From JBOIBN01 sp050739575 (GTDB lineage Bacteria > Pseudomonadota > Gammaproteobacteria > JAKDMP01): a stretch of DNA of 38,274 nt. Where the stretch lies: positions 1 to 38,274 of the forward strand of contig JBOIBN010000018.1 in the NCBI GenBank assembly GCA_050739575.1. The letters are read 5' to 3'. This document shows positions 8,459-16,724 of this stretch, one piece after another (the stretch's first letter is position 1; each line of letters opens with the position of its first letter). The position numbers were made by a program, and so were the translations under genes. The notes beneath the pieces are model-generated. The model had not been told where the DNA came from and did not search any database. It worked only from the letters and a program-made list of their open reading frames with translations.

Positions 8459-9027
8459 GGTACGAGTACCCACTGATGCCACTCGCTCTCGAGCCGCCAG
8501 CCGGGCACGAACATCGTCATCAACTGAAGCGGGCCGGGCAGATCCCGGGTGTCGAGTACGACCCGCAGCGCCGCCAGATAGCGGACGCCCCGCGCGAGCA
8601 GATCGGCATCGATCAGGGGCAGATCGCGGATGTGTTCGATCGGCGCCAGCGCAGCAGCGAGCGAACCGTAATCCGCGATGGCGCCACTGTTGAGATTCTC
8701 GACGCGATAGCGATTGGAAAGCGGCAGGTAGCTCAGCCGATAACGTTGCGTAAGCTCGGCGACGTCCTGATTCCACAACAGGACACGGGTGCGGATGACG
8801 TGGATCTGCATCAGAAATGTCAGCGCCACGCCATTTGCGAGTGCATCACGGGCCTGGCGATTGAGATTCAGCGCGAGATCGGCGTCGAGATAATAGACGC
8901 CGTGATGAAGCGTCCCAGCGGTATCTTCAACCGTGAAGGCGGGTGTGGCCAGTGCCGGCGGTGCACCCACGGCGAACGCTGCGAGCAGCCCGAATACGAC
9001 GACGCGGTTCAGTGACATCGTGCGCAT
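8455..9027 (-). CDS. DUF4390 family secreted protein, upstream of ntrYX
   Basis: A 190-aa protein with a Sec signal peptide (hydrophobic VVVFGLLAAFAVGAPPALA, cleavage likely after ALA). The mature part is typical DUF4390: LDADLALNLNRQARDALANG near its start, then a WNQDVAELTQRYRLSYLPLSNRYRVENL block. The family almost always lies directly upstream of ntrY, so a role in periplasmic sensing for NtrYX is plausible but unproven. The start is uncertain: ATGs at 9027 and 9018 both give a good signal peptide and neither has a clear ribosome binding site, while an ATG at 9081 would add 18 unlikely residues. The stop overlaps the ntrY GTG. The usual upstream neighbour rsmB is absent. Confidence 0.85.
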   Translation of the reverse strand: MRTMSLNRVVVFGLLAAFAVGAPPALATPAFTVEDTAGTLHHGVYYLDADLALNLNRQARDALANGVALTFLMQIHVIRTRVLLWNQDVAELTQRYRLSYLPLSNRYRVENLNSGAIADYGSLAAALAPIEHIRDLPLIDADLLARGVRYLAALRVVLDTRDLPGPLQLMTMFVPGWRLESEWHQWVLVP

Positions 9028-9229
9028 GCACGGCAATCTGCCGACGAAATTCGTTTCGAATCGGGGGTAATTTCCATTCAACTATTCACGCACCGGCCTC
9101 GGGAAATAGCCGCCCGGCCGAACTGTCCGGGCCGCCTCACTCGCCTGATGATAACGGCGAAAGAGAAATCAATGTGCTTCGGCCGTCCGCCATTTCCGTG
9201 CGGCTGCGCGCTCGTCGTGCGCGCCGGCT

Positions 9230-10153
9230 TCAGCGCAGCCGCCGGCCCAACCAGATTTTGTCCCGCGCAAGCATTGCGGCAGGTTGAATCCGCCGCCCGG
9301 CCCTCTGCACTTCGCTTACGCACAACAGCCCCGCCCCGGTCGCGACCTCGAAGCCTCCGGCGGCGGCCGCAACGATGGTTCCGGGTGCGGCTTCCGGTTT
9401 ACCGGGCTGCGCGCTGGCGCGCAACAGACGGATGCGTTCGCCTTCACACTCGGCCCAGGCGCCGGGACGTGGATTGAAAGCCCGGATGCGGCGGGCGAGA
9501 ACCTCGGCGGAGTCGGCGAAATCCAACCGTGCCTCGGCTGAGGTAATCCGCTCGGCGTAGCTCGCTTCCCCCGCCTGAGCCGCGGCCGTCACCCGCCCGG
9601 CAGCGAGTGCCGCCAGCGTCTCGAGCAACAACACGGCCCCGCGGCGCGCAAGCCGCAGCGAGAGTTCGCCCGCCGTCTCTTCGCTGCCGATGGGGACTCG
9701 CTCCAGACGCAAAATCGGACCGGTGTCCAACCCCGCATCCATCTGCATGATTGCGACACCGGTTTCGCGGTCTCCGGCGGCGAGCGCCCGCTCGACCGGC
9801 GCCGCTCCACGCCAGCGTGGCAGGAGCGAAGGATGGACGTTGAATCCGCCGTGGCGCGGCACGGCCAGGATCGCAGCGGGGACGATCAATCCGTAGGCGA
9901 CGACCACCAACGCATCGGGCGCAAGCGTTTGCAACCGTGTTTCCACCGCGGGATCTTTCAGTGTCGTGGGGGTCTCGATCGCAAGACCCGCGGCCGCGGC
10001 TGCGCTCTGGACAGGCGTGCCCCTGATCCGGCGCCCCCGTCCCGCAGGACGCGCCGGCTGCGTCAGAACCAGTGCAAGCTCGTGGCCGGAGCCGATCAGC
10101 GCCGCAAGTAGCGGCAGTGCAAAATCGCCGGCGCCGGCGAAGACAAGCCGCAT
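9230..10153 (-). CDS. fmt: Methionyl-tRNA formyltransferase
   Basis: Formylates Met-tRNAfMet using 10-formyl-tetrahydrofolate; 307 aa, the normal length. The N-terminal formyltransferase fold starts MRLVFAGAGDFA (usually FAGTPDFA). The catalytic block GGFNVHPSLLPRWRGAAPVERAL carries the conserved Asn and His, and MQMDAGLDTGPIL the conserved Asp. The C-terminal OB-like tRNA-binding domain follows from about residue 205 (FNPRPGAW). It lies 20 bp after def on the same strand, the standard pairing of formylation with deformylation. Confidence 0.96.
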   Translation of the reverse strand: MRLVFAGAGDFALPLLAALIGSGHELALVLTQPARPAGRGRRIRGTPVQSAAAAAGLAIETPTTLKDPAVETRLQTLAPDALVVVAYGLIVPAAILAVPRHGGFNVHPSLLPRWRGAAPVERALAAGDRETGVAIMQMDAGLDTGPILRLERVPIGSEETAGELSLRLARRGAVLLLETLAALAAGRVTAAAQAGEASYAERITSAEARLDFADSAEVLARRIRAFNPRPGAWAECEGERIRLLRASAQPGKPEAAPGTIVAAAAGGFEVATGAGLLCVSEVQRAGRRIQPAAMLARDKIWLGRRLR

Positions 10154-10173
10154 GGAGTCGTGGTTTCCGAACT

Positions 10174-10704
10174 TCAGTCCGCCGGCGTGTCCGCTTCCTC
10201 CAGCCGGGCCTCGCGACGGGCCTTTTCGAGCTGGCGGCGCAGGCGGCGACGCTTGAGGTCGGAGAGATAATCAATGAACAGCCGCCCGTTCAGATGATCG
10301 ATCTCGTGCTGGATGCAGATCGCGAGCAGCCCTTCCGCCTCGAGTTCGAAGTGCTTGCCGTCGCGATCGAGCGCGCGCACCGTGACCCGTTCCGCGCGCT
10401 GGATGGCGTCGTAATAGCCCGGCACCGAAAGACAGCCCTCTTCGCTGTCGCAACTGCCCTCGCGGGCGAGCAGCTCCGGATTGATAAACACCCGCGGCTC
10501 GTTCTTCTCCTCGGAAACGTCAATCACCGCGACCTGCCTGGCGATGCCCACTTGGGTCGCGGCGAGGCCGACTCCGGGCGCCGCATACATGGTTTCGAAG
10601 AGATCGTCGAGCGTACCTTGCAGCGCCTCGTCCACCGCCTCGACCCGCCGCGCACGCTCGCGCAGGCGGGGGTCGGGGAAGTGCAAAATCGGCAGTAGCG
10701 CCAT
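10174..10704 (-). CDS. def: Peptide deformylase
   Basis: An Fe(II)/Zn enzyme removing the N-terminal formyl group from nascent proteins; 176 aa. All three family motifs are present: GVGLAATQVG (motif 1), EGCLSVPG with the metal-binding Cys (motif 2) and QHEIDHLNG with the metal-binding His pair and catalytic Glu (motif 3). The C-terminal tail is highly charged, as is common. The ATG at 10702-10704 is preceded by AGGAAACAG. It is the first gene of the def-fmt pair, divergent from the LysM lipoprotein gene. Confidence 0.97.
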   Translation of the reverse strand: MALLPILHFPDPRLRERARRVEAVDEALQGTLDDLFETMYAAPGVGLAATQVGIARQVAVIDVSEEKNEPRVFINPELLAREGSCDSEEGCLSVPGYYDAIQRAERVTVRALDRDGKHFELEAEGLLAICIQHEIDHLNGRLFIDYLSDLKRRRLRRQLEKARREARLEEADTPAD

Positions 10705-10748
10705 CGGTCTGTTTCCTGCCGCATGAATTGCTGCTAAAGTTAGCGCCG

Positions 10749-10754
10749 ATTATA
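10749..10754 (-). promoter_or_regulatory. -10 box of the def-fmt promoter
   Basis: On the minus strand a perfect TATAAT lies 44 bp upstream of the def ATG, inside GTTCGCTATAATCGGCGC. No good -35 is seen at 16-18 nt. The same context, with one changed base, surrounds the -10 box upstream of pdxH (29939-29944), which supports a real promoter type. Confidence 0.55.
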
Positions 10755-10846
10755 GCGAACGGCCTGCCGGTGCTCGTTCGGGCAGGCGCCCGCAAACGCG
10801 TGGATCGGGACCACGCTGCGTCCCGCCAAGATCAGGGAGCTGGCAC

Positions 10847-12004
10847 ATGCAAATTCTACGTACGCCCGCTTTTCGTCTGTTGCCCTTCACGCTGGCGACG
10901 CTCGCACTCGTCGCCGGCTGTGCGAGTCAGCCCTGCGCTCCGCAAACGGCGCAACTCCTGCCCAAACCCGCCGTCGCGCCGCCGGCGCCGACGCCGGTGA
11001 CCGGGCCCCTCATGCGCGAACACCCACCCTTTCGCTATGTGGTCCAGCCGGGCGATACCTTGTGGGGGATCTCCGCGCGATTCCTGCGCAGCCCTTGGTT
11101 GTGGGCCGAAATCTGGTACGAAAACCCCTATATCGCGAATCCCCATCTGATTTATCCAGGCGACATCATCACGCTCAGCTACCCGAACGGCGAACCGGCA
11201 CTTTCGATCACGCGTGGCGGCACGCTGGTGGCCACCACCGTGGCCGGAACCCGTTTTGTAAGACCCGAGATTCAGGTCACGCCGCTCGCTCACGCCATCC
11301 CGACCATTCCCTACGACGAGATCGCGCCTCTGCTCTCCAAACCACGAGTGATGGCCGCCTCGACCTACTACGCCGCGCCCTATGTCCTGCGCCCGCTGGA
11401 AGACCGGCTCCTCGCCTCCACGCCGGGCTCGATCTATGCCCGCGGCCTCGCGACCGATGCCGACCAGACGGGTACCTCCTATGCCGTCGTCGAGAAAACC
11501 AAGGAACTCAAGGAGCCCCCGAGCTGGTGCACGCTCGGCTATGAAGTGGCATACCTGGGACAGGCTCAGGTCACCGCGCCCGGCGATCCGACCACGCTCA
11601 AGCTGATCCAAAGCACCCAGGAGATCAAGCCCGGCGACCGCCTGGTACCGGTGGAAACCGGCATCGTGCCCTCGCAGTTCCCCCTGCTCACGCCCACGGT
11701 CGTCGTGAATGCCGACATCATCGACGTGATCGGCGGACTCGAGGAGGTCGGCCAATACCAGGTGGTGGTGCTCGATCGCGGCAGCCAGAGCGGGCTCGCA
11801 ACCGGCGACGTGCTTGCGGCTTACCGGCGCGGCCTCTGGATGAGCGACGCCTACGCCCACGGCAAGCTGTCCCACAGCGTACTGCTGCCCAACGAACGCA
11901 GTGGCACGCTGGTCGTCTTCCGCGTCTTTCCGCAGGTCTCCTTCGCACTGGTGATGAGCGCGCAGAGGCCGATCCGCATCAACGATTTCGCCACCAACCC
12001 CTGA
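10847..12004 (+). CDS. LysM-domain lipoprotein
   Basis: A 385-aa envelope protein. The signal peptide ends in the lipobox LVAGC (Cys25), predicting a lipid anchor. After a Pro/Ala-rich linker comes one LysM domain (about 63-110: FRYVVQPGDTLWGISARFL to YPGDIITL) that should bind peptidoglycan. The remaining ~270 residues have no named domain that I recognise but match the long C-terminal part of LysM proteins encoded beside dprA in many beta- and gammaproteobacteria. The start has AGGGAG (10834-10839) 7 nt upstream. The dprA start follows 8 nt after the stop, so the two are likely cotranscribed. Confidence 0.88.
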   Translation: MQILRTPAFRLLPFTLATLALVAGCASQPCAPQTAQLLPKPAVAPPAPTPVTGPLMREHPPFRYVVQPGDTLWGISARFLRSPWLWAEIWYENPYIANPHLIYPGDIITLSYPNGEPALSITRGGTLVATTVAGTRFVRPEIQVTPLAHAIPTIPYDEIAPLLSKPRVMAASTYYAAPYVLRPLEDRLLASTPGSIYARGLATDADQTGTSYAVVEKTKELKEPPSWCTLGYEVAYLGQAQVTAPGDPTTLKLIQSTQEIKPGDRLVPVETGIVPSQFPLLTPTVVVNADIIDVIGGLEEVGQYQVVVLDRGSQSGLATGDVLAAYRRGLWMSDAYAHGKLSHSVLLPNERSGTLVVFRVFPQVSFALVMSAQRPIRINDFATNP

Positions 12005-12011
12005 GCCGCCG

Positions 12012-13145
12012 ATGAGCCCAGGCGGGGATGAGGCGGCGGCGCGCCTCACGGTACTCGCCGCCCTGATCCGGGCGCCCGAACTGGGTGAACAGGCGGCACG
12101 ACGGCTGCTCGAAACCTTCGGCTCGGCGACGGCGGTCATTGAGGCCGGGCGCAGCGGGCTGCGCGCAGCCGGAGTGTCCGCTGCCGCCGCACGAGCATTG
12201 GCGGCACCCGAACGTGCGCAAATCGAGCGCGATCTCGCCTGGGCAACGGCACCCGGCCATCATCTGATCGCCTGGGGCGAGCCAGCCTATCCGCCACTGC
12301 TTGCAAGCATTTCGGATCCGCCGCCGGTGCTTTTCGTCACTGGCGATCCGAACGTTCTCGCCCGACCCCAGATCGCAATCGTGGGTTCGCGCAATGCGAG
12401 CGCGACCGGCTCTGAAATCGCCCACGATTTTGCGGCCTTCTTCGCTGGCGCCGGATTTGTTGTAACCAGCGGGCTTGCGCTCGGCATAGACGGTGCGGCG
12501 CATACGGGTGCACTCGACGGCGACGGCGCCACCGTCGCCGTCATGGCGACCGGTCCCGACCTCATCTATCCCAAACGCCACGTAGCACTCGCCGAACGCA
12601 TCGTCGGCAACGGCGCGCTCGTCAGCGAATTTCCGCCCGGCACGCCGCCGCTGCCCGAACATTTCCCGCGCCGCAACCGCATCATCAGCGGTCTTGCCGC
12701 CGGCACCGTCGTGATCGAGGCCGCGCTCAGCTCGGGCTCACTCATCACCGCGCGGCTCGCCGCGGAACAAGGACGCGAAGTCTTCGCCGTACCCGGTTCA
12801 ATCCTCTCGCCACTCGCACGCGGCTGCCACGCGCTCATCCGCGACGGCGCCGCACTCGTCGAGCGGCCCTCTGATATCCTTGAGGCACTGGGATCGGTTG
12901 CGCCGGTAGCGCCGTTACCGGTTCGCGAGGGAGCCGAGACGGCCGCCACGCAAGACGATCCCGACTACCGGGTTCTGCTTGATGCGCTCGGCTTTCATCC
13001 AGTGAGTGCCGACGCACTCGTTGAGCGAACCGGATTGACGCCCCAAGCGATATCCTCCATGCTCTTGATCCTCGAGCTGCGGGGCGAGATCGAAGCACTG
13101 CCCGGAGCGCGTTACACCCGAAGACGGAGAAGCAAGGACCTGTGA
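12012..13145 (+). CDS. dprA: DNA-processing protein DprA
   Basis: Loads RecA onto incoming single-stranded DNA during natural transformation; 377 aa. An N-terminal SAM/HhH-like region (about 1-75) is followed by the Rossmann-type DprA core, with IAIVGSRNASATG and SGLALGIDGAAHTGAL for DNA binding, FPRRNRIISGL, and SGSLITARLAAEQGREVFAVPG. A C-terminal winged-helix domain covers about 318-370 (DALGFHPVSADALVERTGL). All blocks look intact. No other competence genes occur in the window, and dprA is widespread in non-competent bacteria, so competence cannot be inferred. Confidence 0.96.
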   Translation: MSPGGDEAAARLTVLAALIRAPELGEQAARRLLETFGSATAVIEAGRSGLRAAGVSAAAARALAAPERAQIERDLAWATAPGHHLIAWGEPAYPPLLASISDPPPVLFVTGDPNVLARPQIAIVGSRNASATGSEIAHDFAAFFAGAGFVVTSGLALGIDGAAHTGALDGDGATVAVMATGPDLIYPKRHVALAERIVGNGALVSEFPPGTPPLPEHFPRRNRIISGLAAGTVVIEAALSSGSLITARLAAEQGREVFAVPGSILSPLARGCHALIRDGAALVERPSDILEALGSVAPVAPLPVREGAETAATQDDPDYRVLLDALGFHPVSADALVERTGLTPQAISSMLLILELRGEIEALPGARYTRRRRSKDL

Positions 13146-13146
13146 C

Positions 13147-13620
13147 ATGAATCCAAGCGTACTGGACGTGCTGCTGTATCTGTTCGAGCATTATCTCGAC
13201 GACGCCGACGAGCCGCCGCCGCGCGCGACGCTCGAACGCATGCTGCATTCGGGCGGTTTCCCCGCATCACGGGTGAGCCGAGCGCTCGACTGGCTGGAGG
13301 CGCTCGCCGCGCGCGAAGAGACACCGACACCGGGCGCGGCGCGCGCGGGCGTGCTTCGTGTCTTCGCCGACGCCGAATGCGAACGTCTCGATACCGAGGC
13401 CCGAGGCTTTCTGCTGCATCTTGAGCAATGCGGCATCCTCGAGCCCGCCCAGCGCGAGATTGTGATCGAGCATCTGCTCACGCTCGACGACGAACCGGCG
13501 GGCATCGAGGAGGTCAAGTGGGTGGTGTTGATTACGTTGTTTCACCAGCCCGGGCAAGAGGCTGCCTTTGCGCGGATGGAGGATCTCCTGTATGCCGACC
13601 TCGCCGCGACGGCGCATTGA
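13147..13620 (+). CDS. smg: Smg family protein (DUF494)
   Basis: A 157-aa protein of the Smg/DUF494 family, whose function is not established. It opens with the typical MNPSVLDVLLYLFEHY and ends with EEVKWVVLITLFHQPGQEAAFARMEDLLY. The stop of dprA (13143-13145) is one base before this ATG, so translation is probably coupled. The dprA-smg-topA order is conserved across gammaproteobacteria. Confidence 0.95.
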   Translation: MNPSVLDVLLYLFEHYLDDADEPPPRATLERMLHSGGFPASRVSRALDWLEALAAREETPTPGAARAGVLRVFADAECERLDTEARGFLLHLEQCGILEPAQREIVIEHLLTLDDEPAGIEEVKWVVLITLFHQPGQEAAFARMEDLLYADLAATAH

Positions 13621-13663
13621 CGTGCGCATACTCGGTATCGTCCGCCGCCACGTGAATGACTGA

Positions 13664-15976
13664 ATGAAACACTCGGTCGTCGTCGTCGAGTCTCCGGCCA
13701 AGGCCCGAACGCTCAAAAAATATCTCGGCGAAGGCACGGAAGTTTTCGCCTCCTACGGCCACGTGCGCGATCTCGTTCCGAAGGAAGGCGCGGTCGAGCC
13801 CGGAGCCGATTTCGCCATGCGCTACCAGCCCATCGAGAAGAACGAACGCCATGTCGCCGCCATTGCCAAGGCGATGAAAAAGGCTGAACGGCTGGTACTC
13901 GCAACCGATCCGGATCGCGAAGGCGAGGCGATTTCCTGGCATTTGCACGAACTGCTCGAGGACCGCGGCGCACTTGACGGCAAGGACGTGGTGCGCGTCG
14001 CGTTTCATGAAATCACCGAGCGGGCGATCCGCGAAGCCATGGAGCATCCGCGCGAACTCGCCGGCGACCTCGTCAACGCGCAGCAGGCGCGGCGCGCGCT
14101 CGATTACCTGGTCGGATTTAACCTCTCGCCGCTCTTGTGGAAAAAGATCAAACGCGGACTCTCCGCTGGGCGGGTACAGAGTCCGGCGCTGCGGCTCATC
14201 GCGGAACGCGAAGAAGAAATCGAAGCCTTCGAAGCCCGCGAATTCTGGCGCATCGAGGCCCGGCTCGCGGGCAGCGGACAAAAATTCGCGGCGCGGCTGT
14301 ATCAATACGATGGACGCAAGACCGAACAGTTTTCCTTCACCGACGGCGATACGGCGGAGGCCACACGCAGCGCAATCGAGCGCGCAGCGGCGGGCCGACT
14401 CACCGTCGCCGCCGTCGAACGCAAGGAGCGGCGGCGCAATCCCGCGCCTCCGTTCATCACCTCGACGCTGCAGCAGGAAGCCGCGCGCAAACTCGGCTTC
14501 ACCACCCGGCGCACGATGCAGATTGCGCAGCAACTCTACGAGGGCGTGGATCTGGGCGATGGGCCTGTCGGCCTCATCAGTTATATGCGCACCGACTCCA
14601 CGCATCTTGCGCCCGAAGCACTCGCCGAAATGCGCGAGTACATCGCGAAACGCTACGGCGCAGAAAACCTGCCGCCCAAGGCGCGCGTGTACCGGACCCG
14701 GAGCAAGAACGCGCAGGAGGCCCACGAGGCGATCCGCCCAACCTCGGTCGCGCGCGAACCGCGCGCGGTGGCGTCCCGGCTCAGCCACGACCAAGCGCGT
14801 CTTTACGAACTCGTCTGGAACCGCACGATTGCCTGCCAGATGATTCACGCCACGCTCGATCTCGTCGCCGTGGATCTTGCCGCGGGCGAACTCGCCATCT
14901 TCCGCGCGACCGGCTCGACCATCCGTCACCCGGGCTTCATGCAGGTCTATCTCGAAGACCGCGACGAACCGGGCGAAGACGAGCGCGAGGAGCACAAACT
15001 GCCGCCGCTCAAGAAAGACGAAGACGTTCCGCTCGAAACCGTGAACGCGACCCAGCACTTTACGGAGCCGCCGCCACGCTATACCGAGGCAAGCCTGGTG
15101 AAGACGCTCGAAGCGCACGGCATCGGCCGGCCCTCGACTTACGCGGCGATCGTCCAGACGCTCCTCGCCCGCGAATACGCGGTTCTCGAAAGCCGTCACT
15201 TCGTTCCGAGCGACGTCGGACGTGTCGTCAACCGTTTTCTCACCCAGTACTTCGAGCGCTACGTGGACTACGATTTCACCGCGCGGCTGGAAGACCAGCT
15301 CGACGCCGTCTCTCGCGGCGAGCGCGACTGGAAACGGGTGCTCAACGAATTCTGGGGGCCGTTCGAAAAGGAACTCAAGAACGTCGAAGAGAACGTCACC
15401 CGTCGCGACGTGCTGCAGGCACGCCCTCTCGGTACCGATCCGCAGAGCGGACTAGAAGTGTCCGTGCGTCTCGGACGCTACGGCCCCTTCGTTCAACTCG
15501 GTCAGGCGGAAGAAGAAAACAAACCGCGCTTCGCAAGCCTCAGACCCGGCCAGAAACTCGAAACCATCGCACTCGATGAGGCGCTCAAGCTGTTCGAACT
15601 TCCGCGCGAACTCGGCGCGACGCAAGAGGGCGAAAAGGTCTCGGCGAACATCGGACGTTTCGGCCCCTACGTGCGTTACGGTAGTAAATACGTCTCGCTC
15701 AAGGGCGATGACGATCCCTACTCGATCGAGTTGCTGCGCGCGCTCGAACTCATAAGCGAAAAAAAGGAAGCCGACGCCAAACGCCTCATTCGCGACTACG
15801 GCGGCATGCGCGTACTCAATGGCCGCTACGGTCCCTTCGTCAGCGACGGCGAGAAGAACGCACGCGTACCCAAGGAACGCGATCCGGCCACGCTCACGCT
15901 GGACGAATGCAGAGAGCTGCTGGCCAAGGCGCCCGAGAAGAAACGCCGGCCACAGAGACGCCGCAAAACCGGTTGA
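13664..15976 (+). CDS. topA: DNA topoisomerase I (type IA)
   Basis: Relaxes negative supercoils; 770 aa. The Toprim domain is N-terminal (VVVESPAKARTLKKYLG, then ATDPDREGEAISWHL with the metal-binding Asp residues). The active site is GLISYMRTDST with catalytic Tyr307. HGIGRPSTYA belongs to the central domains. The C-terminal part (about 580-770) has repeats around LGRYGPFVQLG, IGRFGPYVRYG and NGRYGPFVSDG and contains no four-cysteine zinc ribbon, unlike E. coli TopA. This zinc-free tail type is known from several gammaproteobacterial lineages. The last residues are Lys/Arg-rich. It lies 43 bp after smg. Confidence 0.97.
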   Translation: MKHSVVVVESPAKARTLKKYLGEGTEVFASYGHVRDLVPKEGAVEPGADFAMRYQPIEKNERHVAAIAKAMKKAERLVLATDPDREGEAISWHLHELLEDRGALDGKDVVRVAFHEITERAIREAMEHPRELAGDLVNAQQARRALDYLVGFNLSPLLWKKIKRGLSAGRVQSPALRLIAEREEEIEAFEAREFWRIEARLAGSGQKFAARLYQYDGRKTEQFSFTDGDTAEATRSAIERAAAGRLTVAAVERKERRRNPAPPFITSTLQQEAARKLGFTTRRTMQIAQQLYEGVDLGDGPVGLISYMRTDSTHLAPEALAEMREYIAKRYGAENLPPKARVYRTRSKNAQEAHEAIRPTSVAREPRAVASRLSHDQARLYELVWNRTIACQMIHATLDLVAVDLAAGELAIFRATGSTIRHPGFMQVYLEDRDEPGEDEREEHKLPPLKKDEDVPLETVNATQHFTEPPPRYTEASLVKTLEAHGIGRPSTYAAIVQTLLAREYAVLESRHFVPSDVGRVVNRFLTQYFERYVDYDFTARLEDQLDAVSRGERDWKRVLNEFWGPFEKELKNVEENVTRRDVLQARPLGTDPQSGLEVSVRLGRYGPFVQLGQAEEENKPRFASLRPGQKLETIALDEALKLFELPRELGATQEGEKVSANIGRFGPYVRYGSKYVSLKGDDDPYSIELLRALELISEKKEADAKRLIRDYGGMRVLNGRYGPFVSDGEKNARVPKERDPATLTLDECRELLAKAPEKKRRPQRRRKTG

Positions 15977-15992
15977 CGTCGCGTAAAGATTA

Positions 15993-16071
15993 TTTTTTTA
16001 CCGCGGAGCGCGCAGAGGCCGAGGCGAGAAAACTCTTCGAAAAACACCGCGATCTCCGTGTACTCTGCGAT
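15993..16071 (+). repeat. Degenerate dispersed repeat with imperfect inverted arms
   Basis: The topA-tsaC gap contains a T-run, then an arm at 16000-16017 (ACCGCGGAGCGCGCAGAG) and a facing arm at 16054-16071. The reverse complement of the second arm (ATCGCAGAGTACACGGAG) agrees at 12 of 18 positions, and every difference is a transition. The arms resemble the ACCGCAGAG...CTCTGCGGT repeat found scattered between genes in many proteobacteria, often next to GxxExxY or four-helix-bundle genes. No gene lies inside, so this looks like an old, decayed copy. Confidence 0.55.
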
Positions 16072-16114
16072 GAATCCAAGGATACAAGGTAGCTCCGGCA
16101 TCGGCGTTTTCATT

Positions 16115-16120
16115 GATAAT
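16115..16120 (+). promoter_or_regulatory. -10 box candidate for tsaC-hemF
   Basis: GATAAT (5/6 match) would start transcription near 16127. That leaves a GGAG at 16136-16139 and the downstream tsaC starts within the transcript, and argues against starts at 16113 or 16119. No clear -35 is seen. Confidence 0.35.
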
Positions 16121-16151
16121 GTGGAATGATTTCGCGGAGCATCATGTGCCA

Positions 16152-16724
16152 ATGGATGCCGTCAGTCTCGCGGCCGCCGCGGCGGCGATCCGTCGCGGCG
16201 GGATCGTCGCCTATCCCACCGAGGGCGTCTTCGGACTCGGCTGTAATCCGCGCAACAAGGCGGCCGTCAAGCGCATCCTCGGACTCAAGGGGCGCGATGT
16301 GGAAAAGGGATTGATTCTGCTCGCAGCAAACGAGGCGCAGCTTGCGCCGTTCATCGCGCCCTTCGAGCCCGACGTCGCCCGGCGCATCCTTCCGACCTGG
16401 CCCGGTCCCGTCACCTGGATCGTGCCGGTCGCGAAGGACTGCCCCGTCTGGCTTACCGGCGGCCGGCCGACGCTCGCCGTGCGCGTCAGCGCGCATCCGC
16501 CCGCCCGCGCGCTCGCACGCGCGGCCGATACGGCGCTTGTCTCCACCAGCGCGAACATGAGCGGCGCAGCACCGGCGTATAGCGTCGAAGACGTACGCGC
16601 GCTGTTCGGCGATGAACTCGATGCCCTGCTCGAAGGAGAAATCGGAAACCTTCCCGGCCCCACAGAAATCCGCGACGCCGCAACCGGCCGCGTACTGCGT
16701 CCCGCGCCGCAGGCCGGACGATGA
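16152..16724 (+). CDS. tsaC: Threonylcarbamoyl-AMP synthase (TsaC/YrdC)
   Basis: Makes threonylcarbamoyl-AMP from threonine, bicarbonate and ATP for the t6A37 modification of ANN-decoding tRNAs. The YrdC fold is evident: GGIVAYPTEGVFGLGCNPRN, LKGRDVEKGLILLAAN, WPGPVTWIVP, LAVRVSAHP and ALVSTSANMSG. The short form ends GPTEIRDAATGRVLR, as in E. coli TsaC. With the ATG at 16152 the protein is 190 aa, the same length as E. coli TsaC. A GTG at 16146 is better placed for GGAG at 16136 and would add two residues; starts at 16119 or 16113 add more but precede the likely transcription start. The stop overlaps the hemF ATG (ATGA). Confidence 0.94.
   Translation: MDAVSLAAAAAAIRRGGIVAYPTEGVFGLGCNPRNKAAVKRILGLKGRDVEKGLILLAANEAQLAPFIAPFEPDVARRILPTWPGPVTWIVPVAKDCPVWLTGGRPTLAVRVSAHPPARALARAADTALVSTSANMSGAAPAYSVEDVRALFGDELDALLEGEIGNLPGPTEIRDAATGRVLRPAPQAGR

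Noticed and set aside
13664..15976. TopA truncated because the zinc ribbon is missing
   Set aside because: The C-terminal repeats are complete and this zinc-free architecture is a known TopA type, so it is not a truncation.
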